64,000 nt of DNA from Sapria himalayana. Lineage: Eukaryota > Streptophyta > Magnoliopsida > Malpighiales > Rafflesiaceae. This document shows, piece after piece, positions 11,250-23,200 of the stretch. The stretch's first letter is position 1. Every line of letters begins with the position of its first letter. The position numbers were made by a program, and so were the translations under genes. The notes beneath the pieces are model-generated. The model ran no database searches, was not told where the DNA came from, and saw only the letters and a program-made list of their open reading frames with translations. Location: assembly GCA_029783825.1 (NCBI GenBank), contig JAREIK010002645.1, positions 1,265,538 to 1,329,537 of the forward strand. Reading direction: 5' to 3'.

Positions 11250-14200
11250 ATGTCGTTCAGCATATATCCCGTTCCTTGCTTGAGCGACAACTATGCCTAC
11301 CTGTGTGACGATGAGTCGAAGTTCTTCCAGTTGGAGTTTTTTGTTTGTATCATCAATCTGAACATAACCCAACTTTTTGTTGCAGAATTAGAGACGATGA
11401 CACTCATGAAGGTGTTGCCGTGGATCCGGTTGAGCCCGAAAAAATTATCGAAATGGCTACAAATTACAATATTAATCTAAAGGGCGTGCTCACTACTCAC
11501 CATCACTCGTGCGCCACCTTCTTGACCTTCTATTTTCTTCTCACCTGGGGCCTGGGGGTTAACAACAAATATATCATTGTTTTAATATATTGTATGCGCG
11601 GTAGGGATCATTCTGGTGGGAATGCGCAAATGAAAAAGCTAGTTCCAGGGATCAAAATGTATAATTGTCCCTTAACACAGGAAAATGAGTGTACGCATAA
11701 ATTGGAAGATGGTTATCAGTTCTCACTTGGAAAACAAGTTCTAATAACGGCTCATCGCACTCCTTGGTAATACTTATTATACTTCCTCTTTGATGCAGTT
11801 TTTTTGCAGTTCTCAAAATTTAGAGAATTAGATCGGTTAGTTAGATTTTTTGATGATGCTTCAGCCATCCTCAGCTTTTAACTAGTCTGATTCCAGGATA
11901 CAATAGGGTGTCAGTGTTAGATTTTGTTTCACCGTGAATACATACTTGATGAAGAATTGAACGCGGCCCATCGTTCCAAATGTTCTGTTTGTTGATTTCA
12001 TCTCTCTCTCTCTTTATTTCTAAAGAAAATCATCTTAATATTGGCCAATAGCGAGCAACTTGTTGACTAGGGAGATTACATGTCATCCGAAACCATGCTT
12101 ATCTTCTTCTATCATCTCACATGTGACATTTCATTCGTGTAAACCGCCATGGATTTTTCCTTGTCTTTGGGATGAGTCTCGTTATATCTTCATAAATTAC
12201 TTGGTTTGTGTGTAAAGATTCTGCAATTTCCAATGTGTTGTTTTGGTTCTTTCATCTCATTTTCTCTGACACAGCCACACTAAGGATCACACATGTTATT
12301 ATGTGACTGGAAAAGGAGGGGCGAATCCAGCTGTTTTCACTGGTGATACATTGGCAAGTTCATAGAACTGCTTTTTTCTGAAAACTCTTTTCTTGTTCAT
12401 CTGTGGTTTTTAATTTCAAGATCATTGAATTATGATTTTCAACTGGCTTTAGAGTTACGTAGACAACTGATGCTGATTTTCATGGAATGAAAATCCATGC
12501 AGTTTATTGCTGGATGTGGAAAATTTTTTGAAGGAACAGCAAAAGACATGTATGATTCACTTATTAAATTGGGGTCATTTCCACAACATACAAAAGTTTA
12601 TTGCGGCCATGAGGTAGGTATCCTTGTTATTTCTAGTTTTTTGAAAATTTTAATGGAAATTTCTCTTATATATTGAGGTTATCATGTGAATTGTCATGTT
12701 ATTTACACATGTTGAAAGCTTTTCCTGATTTTTATGGTTCCACAAAAAAAGCTCAATGCCATTTTTTATGTTACGCTAATGAGTAACTGATTTAAATGAT
12801 AATATCTAATGTAATTTTAAAATGATTCATGTTATGACAAGATAAAATTATGAAATATTGAATGGGTAAAGGTTAATCTATTCTTTGATTTCTAACTCAT
12901 TGAACTATATCTTGAATATTGCTATATGTATTTTTAAGAAATTTATTAGCTAATTTTTAAAATGTCAAATTTTGTATATTTTTGATGTGAGATTTATTTT
13001 ATAATTTATAATTATATTCATAAAAAAAAATAAATTCTAATATTATAATAATTAGATGTGATGTCAGTCACTTATATTTATTATAAATATAAGTATGTAA
13101 TTTATACTTTTAATATATATTTTTATATTCCTAATTCTTGAATATCATTGGTTATATGTAAATCAAAAATTTCAAATTTTATAAGAAATTTATTGGCTAA
13201 AATTCGAAGTCAATTTTTTTATCTTTCTAATTCTTTAAATGCCTAAAAATTTGTAATATTTATGATGTAAGAATTATTTTATTATATGTAATTATACTAG
13301 CAATAATAAAAAATTAGATTTCACTATTATATAAATGTATGTGATGTTAGTATATCATATATTATTTTGGATAACATATAAAATACTAATTTTAAGATTT
13401 TTTTTACTTTTTAATGTCAACTTTTTATAATTTAGTAATGTATATATGTGAATAGTAATTAATAAATAAATTTTTTGAAAGATCATACCTATTAAATATT
13501 AGTTGATTTTTTGAGTTAATTGAATATAAAATTGATAATATTTAAATACATTTAGAATCATAATATTTGAAAAATATTACGATATTTATTCATATAATAT
13601 TTATATAAGTTATTTAATTATTTATGTATCTTATTTTTTTGTTTAAATGATAATTTTGTAAAAATAATTAAGAAATATGAAGTATTTTATACATCTTCAA
13701 CCATAGGTTTTAGATTCTTATAAATAACTAAGTAATATACAGGTGGATTTATTGTTTAATATTTTATTTTAATTTTCATTTATATAAATCAATAAAGAGT
13801 AAATGTTCTCTATATAACGAAAATATATTATTAATATTACAAATTTATTTAAGTATAATGCAAGTTATTGGAATGCATACTAAAAAATATATTTGGAATT
13901 TATATTAAATATTTTTTACATCTTCAACCTTAGTTTTAGATTCTCATAAATAACTAAGTAATATAAAGGTGGAATTATTGTTTAATATTTAATTTTAATT
14001 TTCATTTATATATATATCAATTAAGAGTAAATGGTATTTATATTATGAAAATAAATTATTTATATTACAAATATATCTATCTATAATGCGAGTTATTGGA
14101 GTGCATACTGAAGAAAATATGTTGATAGCGTAATCATATTTTTTAAAGAATTTTAAAAATAAAAAATATATTGGCATTTATTTAAAATTATCATAATTTC

Positions 14201-17200
14201 ATTGATATCACTTTTTGTAAAATCTCATAAAATATTTCTATACACAACTAAAGATTTAAGATTAGGTATGTTGAATTTTAATATTATTAGATATCATAAT
14301 AATCTTTTAAACCTAATTTACTTAAATATAAAAATTTAAAAAATTTCTTAGAAGAATGGGTAAATTTTATAGAAATATAGATAATTTTAGAGAGTGATAT
14401 TAGTTTTAAATCAATTTGAAATAAAGTGTTATTCAACAAAATCTAGAAGAGTTATTATGAGTTTTAATGTCTCATTTTTTAAGAATAATTTCTTTTTTAA
14501 GATTTCAATTCAATAGAATGTATATTTATGCATTACATGTATCATCAAGTGTACTTTTATTTGGTACTTAAGAAATTAGAAGGGATATTAGTGTCGATCA
14601 CCAAAGTCCAGAAGATTTATTACGGGTGTTGATGTCTCGTTCTATTAAGTATAAGTTCTTTTTTAAGGATTCAATTTAAGAGAAAGTGCATTCATATATT
14701 GTATTAATAATTTTATTTTTATGCTTAGTGGTTATTCCTCATAGGAGAGTAATGATTGACTTCTATGATATGTTTATATCGTATATGACTAGTATGATTG
14801 GTTTTGAGGAGAGTAGTGATATCTCTCTTAGGATAGTGTACCAATGAAATGTTCCTAGTACGAGTGTTTCTCTAGACATAAGGTGTGAATCTACCTAGTA
14901 GAGGGAGATGATGGTTGAGAGGCTTTATCATAATTTAAAAAAAGATATATCCATAATTTATTTCAGATGAGTCTTTTGTTGTATTAGTTAATCTATCTTA
15001 GAGTAACGACATGAACCTTCTAATTGTATTACGAAAAAAAGCAAGGATATGTTCTATTTAACATACTTTATTTGGAGTATTTTTTTTATTTTTATTCTGA
15101 TATTATATATTTGAGTTTTTTATATTTATTTGATAATTATAGGATATTGAATACTTTTTCTAAGAAAATTAATTATTTAACATGATGACATACTATTTTG
15201 GAAAGGTTGATCTCATCTAACCATACTTGAGATTTTATCTCAAAATTGAATACTTTACTAAATGTCAATCAACTAAAAGATAAGTTTGCAGGGAGAAGTA
15301 TTATGTATATTTATGATATTGATTTTTATGATACTTTCTCTTATCTGACCAAAATATTATTATTAGGTTATTAATTTTTATTTTAGTATTACACAAATGA
15401 ATTATGTTTCAGTTTGATATGATTAGTGTGTTATATCATGATGAGCTAGGGGAAGAAATGTTCATGTAAAAATCATCAGAACTCATTCTTTTTGTGAGCA
15501 TATGTATGATTTATAGTTTACAAAAGATACTTTATGGCTTGAAATAGTCTTTGAAGTCTTGATTTAATAGCTTTTTTTTGCACTTATTATATGGTCTAAA
15601 GAGATAAATATTAAACTTTTTTTAGATATGAATCGTAAGATAAATATGTGATATTACCTGTATATGTCAATGATATTTTAATTATTTGAGATTATTAGTT
15701 GTATATATCCTAATTAAAAATATTTTTACGGATTGAGTTTCAGATAAATAATTTAGGATGTCTGATATTTTTTCTTGATTTAGAGGTCAAATATTTATGA
15801 GGTATAATTTTTTTTATAGGAGACTTGCTTTAAATATTTTATCTAATTGAAGTATGTATGATTTTATTTTTATATATAAATATTAGTTAATTATTTGATT
15901 CTACTAAATATAGGACGTCATAAAAAAATTAAATTATCTAATAAGACCTAAATAATATATTATCCACAATATTAATATAGTTAGTTATTTTTTAGACTAC
16001 GTTATACAAATTTATATGGATGTAATATTTATTATATTCATGTATGTGAAGAAAGCTTCATGATGTGAAACTATGTTTCGAAATTATGTGCTTAATGAGA
16101 TAGAAGGCTATTCAAATTATAGTCGGACTTATAATTATAAAGAGGAAATTCATCACAAAATTTTATATTCTTTTATAGGTAATCTTGTTACCTATATAAG
16201 TGAAAAATAGATATTTATTTTGAGATTTAGTGTCGATATAAAATATTGAGCTATGATATTAATTACTTATGAGTTCTAGTGGATTAGTTAGTTTAGAGGT
16301 TGATAATATTTTATTATGACAGCCAAGTAGCTTGGCATATTGTTGCTAACTTAGTATTTCATTAGCAAATAAAATATAGAGATTGATTATCATTATATTC
16401 AGGAGAAAATTTAGGATAGTTCGATTATTACAGTCTACCTACCTATCTGACTGCAATAATATTTATGAAAACTCTCAGAGGACCATGTGCTATTTTTTTT
16501 TCTTCTACGTTGAAGATTTATAACATATATGCCATAATTTAAGGGGTGTATTGAGTCTTAATTTTTATTTATTTATTTTTTATTGCTTTTGAGCTCATGA
16601 CTTGTGAGATGGCCCTCTCTCCTCTTCCTACCATATGAAATTCTAGAATAATAAGTTAATAATTATCAACTTGCTAAAGCTTGATAATCAATACATAATT
16701 ATAATGTTCCATTATAATTTTTTTGAAATAGAACATGAGTACTATATAGGGCATTTGAAGGTTGAATATACCCAAGATTAATCATTTGTTTAGTTCATTA
16801 GTTATTCTGTAAGTTTTTGGGGATCTATTCGATAAGTTGTCTTGGCTGTTGGAAGAATGTTTGTTACTAAGTCAATTCGATAATTTATCTCTCTCTTTAG
16901 TGATTTGTATAGTAATTTTGCAAATATGATATCTTGAAATGAGTCAAAAAGTTAACATTTTTTATAAGAGTTTCATTGATAGATTTCTAGTTTATATTAT
17001 TTTTTTAGGATTGTCAGATAAGTTTTTTTCATTTCATTTCATTTCACTTCATTCATTCTATTTGCTATTTATATTGCACATAATATTTTTTTGGATTATT
17101 TAGTATTTTGAGTTATTGGAATAATGCATTTATAAATTAGGGTTATAATATATTTATAATCAACAAATAAAAGCAGAAGTGCATTTAGCTGATCTAGGAA

Positions 17201-20200
17201 ACCCAACCTGAGCATCAAGTCATTGTCGTTTAACCGAATTAATTTGATTATTAATTTTATTGTTTGATCTCTCAATTGGACATTCACAATAAGTATGATG
17301 CTATTTATTAGAAGTGGTACTCTAATACCCTCTTTTGATCTAATTATTATCTTTGCTAATATTGAGATTCAGTCTCTTTGTGATCTCTTTGGAAATAAAA
17401 AGATTTGACACTCAAATCTATCAATATTTTGATATCGATTATCAATAGTCTCTTGGTGTTATGTGTTTTTTGTTTTTGATTGAGCTCCACAAGTTTAAAT
17501 TTAGCTTAATAATATTTGTTTATTCTTCTTTCTCGAAAGTAATTGTAATAAGTTTATGTAGAATGAGACAATCTTCAGTTCGATGTGGTTCATCAGTTAT
17601 CACAAAGAAAATATGTTAGTGATTTTTTTTTTGTCATTCCTGAATAATTTTTTTTTTATTATTGGATTGTTATCCTTTGATTAGAAGTTTCAATCAACTT
17701 TGATCCTTTTCTTTATTCTTGAAAGATATAAACTTATCTAAATTATTGTGATCTACCAGGGATTCAGCTATTAACTTTGCATGAGTGAAGCCTTAAATAT
17801 CATTTCTTTGTAATTCTTGGTTCACCCAAGTTTTGAGATCATCCGTAAATGAAAAGAAAGTATTTTCCTTATCAAGATCATAAATTTAAAGTATTAATTT
17901 AGAAAATTTATGCACATAGTTTCTTACTTATGCACATTGGGTTAGTCTCCGCAATTTAGCATTCATTTTATTTTTTATAATTTTAGTTAAAATTTTTGAT
18001 GAAACTTTATTTGAATAAATCCCAAGTATAATATTTATTACCCTCGCATCTTTGTTACTATAAAATAAGGGTCTACTGGATGCATTGAAGTAGTACTAAT
18101 ATTGGCTGTGTCGTTCTTAATGTCTATCTCTTAGAAATATTATTCTATTTATCAAAGAAAGTTATTTACCTTTTTTGCTGTTTGGGTTTCTTTAAATTTT
18201 TTTTTTATTTTAGGATATTCAATGTAGTTTTCTTGCAAGTTGAATTTTGATTTGAGTATCTTCAAGAATATTTGAGCAACTTGTATTTCTTTCTTACATA
18301 GTAATTATTGTGGATTTCAAAATAGAGTTTTTTTGGTTTAATATTTTCATGATAATATTGAGAGCACCTTGCATCTATCCTCAAAGTTTATTTATTATTG
18401 ATATTATCTTTTTGATACTCTTCTCAGTGTCTTCAAACTTGTAATATAATTTGTCAATAACTAGCTTTGCCTTAGTCATTTGGAGTTTTATAGTGGTCAA
18501 TATATCATGTTGAGTTTATTTCGTTCCTTTGCTATTTACTTCATACACATTTTCATAGGGTTCTCATTGATATCGGAAATGAATGCCATAACAAGGAAAT
18601 AAATCATCTTTGGTACTAGTTGTTATGGATTGTAAGTTTTAGTGCTATATATGCAATTTTAGAAAAAAAAAATTATCTTCTGTAAGTACCTAAGTTTAGG
18701 TTCTTTTGTCAAATACAATAATTAATCAACACACAAACTTAACAATTGAGATAAATACTTTAAGAGAATTTATTACAAATAAAACTTGAAAGTTTGAGTA
18801 AATACAATAATATGGAGGGCTCTCTTATATAATGAGAGATTTCATTCACTAAGAATCAAGATTATGTCATAGTTCATAATTTTGTTATAAAAGAAATTCC
18901 TATAATATTTTAGAATGAGAAGAAGTCTTCATGTTTATGGAATCTTCTAGAACCATCTAGAATTATCTAGAACATTTAACATTATTCAAGATCATTCTAA
19001 AAGTCGCCATCCCATATAATATCCATGCATATTAATATTTATGGTAATTTCATCGGGTCATGAAACTAGCACATCCTTAAAATGACGTAGAGACAACAAC
19101 ATTTTGGATGTGATATATGAGATACTTTTATATATTATATAATTCTTTTTAACTATTTTTGGGAATATATAATTTTAATCACAAAGCATATTATTAATCA
19201 ATTATTTTTATCTTTTATTTTTATCGAAGGCTTTTTCAAGTATTTTATCATAAATAAAAATTATTTAATTTCTTCACGAAGTCTTTTTGATTATATGTTT
19301 TTAACTGGATCTCTTATCAAGTCTTGAGACAATGATAACTAGGGTAATAAAGTATCTATTGCTTGGTTTTTTTGTTGTACTAAAAAAATAATAAAAATAT
19401 TATTTTTTTGAGACTGATAAAATATTAGTCAATAATGATATTAATTTTTTTGAGCATGACTAATTCTTTAATGAGGTGAGGTTGGATGAATAGTACATTA
19501 GTTATATGTCAATAATGCTTAGAGGTGTCAAACGGGTCGGCCCGGCACGGTTTAAATATAGGCGGGCCCGGCACGGCCTTTAGGCACGGCAGGCCATGCA
19601 GTGTCCGTGCCGGGCCTGCTTGGGCCATGCCTGGCCATACAGGCCAGGGCAGAGGCAGACCCGAGCGGCCGAGCCCGAGTCCTGAGAGAGACTGAGAGTG
19701 AGAGAGAGGGCTGAGTCGCTGAGAGGCAGGGCAGGCCGGCAGGGGCAGGCCGGATGCTGTACGGACAGGCAGAATATTGTTTTTTTTTTTAAAAAAATTT
19801 ATATAATGTAAATTGTATTGCTTAAGACTTAAGTGTAGAGTATTAATTAATAAATATAAATTTTTTTAAAAATGTTAAAAATAAAAATTAAATAAAAAAA
19901 CAAATTTTAGAAAAGTATTTTTTTTTCAGATTCAAATTAGTTTAGCTTTTATTATATTTATTAATTATATATTAAAGTTATTAATTTTTAAAATAAAAAT
20001 TAAATCGTAAAAAAAATAAATCAATACATTATGTTAGTATAAATAAAAATTAAAAAAAAATTAACAACAGAAATGAAAAATTACCAATCATGCATTTGAA
20101 ACCGATGGTCCGAATAAAACAAGTATAAGTTTCAACACAACGTACAAACAAAGCGTACAAATACAATGAATAAAAAAACATCGAAAAAAAAATTGCAGAT

Positions 20201-23200
20201 CATCATCAATCGTCAATCGGCATATAATGAGAATCATCAGCCGCAATATCAAGATCAGTATCATATGGATCATCATCATCGGCAATCAACTCCTCCGCCA
20301 TCGTAGTGGATGCGGATGCGACTGCAGTGCCTGTCCCAGTCCCAGCTCCAGCACGATCATGGATGCTAAACCTCGAATCCTCCCAATCCTTCAAACAAGC
20401 CAAAGCCTCAACCATATCTGGACGTAATCTCGATCTCCTATCCGAAATCATGTTCACTGCAACAGAAAAAGCAGACTCCAAATTACGCTTGATACCGGAG
20501 GAGTCAGTAGATCTCTTGCCATCCTAGATAGCACGGGATAGGCGGACTCATATGATTTCCATCACTGTAATAAATCAAGATTCTTAGTATCAGAATGTGA
20601 TAGGATTGAGCAGTAATCGGTATCTAAGTACCGAGACAGCTCGCTCCTATGTGATGGTCCACCCCTACGTTTCCCCCTCGCTAGCTGAATGGAATAATCG
20701 TCATCTCCGAACAAGGTATCAATGTCCGTAATCACAGTCTCACTACTACCACCATCATACCTAGTATCGTAGTATGTGAATAGGTTAGTCAATTTCTCGT
20801 GAATGAATCATTTAGGTGGCTCTTCCAGGTTCATGCACGAGGAAATGAAAGTCAGGGTATTTTCTACCCCTTCCACTTTACCCCTAGGGTGCATGTATAC
20901 TGCGAGGCAATAAAGAGATGGAACGGTGGACCAGTACTTCAAGTATTTGGTCTCCATCTCTGCAATCATATGGCTAAGCGTCGGGTCAGCTCGATACTTC
21001 CTAAACATAATAATAATGTTGCATATGCACTGGAGTGTAATACAAGTGGTGGGCGTATAAACCGACGAACACATGTTTGTCGTGTCATAAAATATCTTCA
21101 GGAATTTCATAAATCAAATTTCTGAAGCCCAGTCAGTGTCGTCAATAATAAGTTCGTCACTCTTACTATTGACGTAGTCGGATATCACGTGTTCGTATCC
21201 AACACATGATTCCAACATCAGGTACGTGTAATTACAACGATCTCTTACATCCGATTGGAATTTCTTTTTCTTAAGATTTGCAGACAAACAGAGACTACCA
21301 AACTCTTGTTGTCTGGGACGAGTGCGAATATACTTTAGTGCATTGCGTATATTATCCAACGCGGGGGAACACACATTCATACCCGCTTGAACAATCAGGT
21401 TAATCACGTGACACATGCATCTGACATGAAAGATCTCTCCTAATGGTGCGTCTCTAATATTCCTAACAAACATATTGATCGCTACTTCATTATTAGAAGC
21501 GTTATTGAATGTGACACTAAAAATTTTATTTTGAATTTTATATTCCCTAAATATTTTCATCATACACTTAAAAATGGACGGGCCATCACGAGGATGAAGA
21601 ATCTCAGTGAATCTTAAAATTTTTTTATTGATTGTCCAGTTAGAATCTACATAGTGACTCGTGAGACATGCATAAGAAGAATCATCGTGACCTGTTCATA
21701 TATCGGACGTCACGAACACCGCTCCACTATATGCCATAAATTCCTTAATAATTTTTTGTTTTTCTAACTTATATATCTTTAGTATGTCACTCCTAGATGT
21801 GGACCTAGGAATCCTACGATAGGAAGACTGAAAATAAGTCTGCATGATGCACACTACCCTCGGATCTTCCGAAAATCTGATCGGAAGACCCGTCAATGTG
21901 ATGAGCCTGGCCATGCCGTCCCTACCCAACTCGCTGGATTATACGAAGTGAGTAAACTTTGAGACTGAACTCGATCTAGTCTCAAAAAATGTAGTGCCAA
22001 GTTGGGTTTGCCTAGGATCTAAGGGTCCATGTTTTTTGGCACATAATTCGGCATGTCTCTTAAGGTGCCCAGTCCCACATGAACTCTTGCATGTTAAAAG
22101 TTCCATACAATATTTACACTGTGCCATTTTTAGTTCCTCACCCCTAAAATTTTTTTTCTGTTATGATTTTAAAATGAGTCCAAACTATAGAAGTCCTCCT
22201 AGTTTTTTGTTTTTTAGAACTTTGGGTTGAGATGACTGGTGAAACCAAAGTTTCAGTAGCCGTAGACGTCTGTGTAACACTAACATTTTCATTTTTCAAA
22301 TTTAAATACGTGTCAGGTGTATTTGTCATTTTTTATGTTTTTTATTTTTTCCTAAGTTTTTCTAGAGAGAGAAGTTTTAGAGAGAGAGAGTAAATAAAAA
22401 CGTAAAATATATTTCCCGGTAAAAGTAATGAGGTCAGTCACGTGTAAGGTGAATCGCAGGAAGTTCTGATGTTCAAAACTCAAGTCGAGTTTCACGAAAA
22501 TCCAAGCCGAAAGCAAAATCCCGAGGCCCGAGAGAGAGATGCACGGTTTATGTGAGAGAGAGAAAGTTTTGAGAGGTTATATGTTTTTGAAAAACATAAT
22601 TGTTATAGGGAGGGGGGTAAAATTTATAGATTAAAGATATTAATTTTTTATAAAAAAATTTATTTTTTTTATATTTTTTTGATTTTTTAATATAAAATAA
22701 GGGGACAGAATCACGAGGACCGTTGGATTCTGCCCCCTAGCCGTTGGAATCGAATCCAACGGCTGAAATTCAATCTGATTTGAATTTTTTTTTTCGATTG
22801 GGATTGGGTCAAAATGTCTGGACCGCGGGTCGGGTCCATTCAGACCCGACCCTCGGGTTTTATTTCAGGAGGGTCTGGGTCACGCCCACGCGTGCGGCGT
22901 GCCCGCGTGAAACCTAACCGGCACGGGAGAAACCGAGCCGGCGTGCCGTGCCCCGGCAGGGCACGGCACGGCCCGTGCCTGACCTGGGCACGGTTAAAAA
23001 ATGTGCCGGGCCGGCCTGACCCGTTTGACACCTCTAATAGTGCTTTTTTTCATGGTGATTTTTTAGATTAGGTGTATGTGAAATAGTCACAGAGATAAAG
23101 TGTTGGTGTAGTGAATTTATTTTTTAGATTTTTTTACAATATTATATGCTGTGAAATAGTCACTAATAATTTATTTTTTAGATTGTTTAAATTAATTTTT

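Larger units (their letters stand above)
19520..23036 (-). mobile_element. hAT transposon copy 1 (3,517 bp)
   Basis: Terminal inverted repeats match perfectly over 19 bp: TAGAGGTGTCAAACGGGTC at 19520-19538 and its reverse complement at 23018-23036. Eight-base target duplications flank it: ATAATGCT (19512-19519) and ATAGTGCT (23037-23044), one mismatch. Both ends are GC-rich, unlike the AT-rich host DNA, and carry repeats of GGCCCGGCAC. A broken transposase occupies the minus strand. All diagnostic hAT features are present, and the element sits inside intron 5 of the glyoxalase II gene, coding against it. Confidence 0.95.

Noticed and set aside
11345..11770. A single 141-codon exon of glyoxalase II
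   Set aside because: It begins at TTG inside intron 1 and reads through the 96-nt intron 2, which happens to be in frame and stop-free. Family alignment requires splicing out 11509-11604.
20227..20527. Plus-strand open frames over the hAT element
   Set aside because: They are antisense to the conserved C-terminal part of the transposase.
22814..23071. Arg/Pro/Gly-rich frames at the hAT end
   Set aside because: GC-rich subterminal DNA has few stops; no family similarity, and the frame crosses the element terminus.
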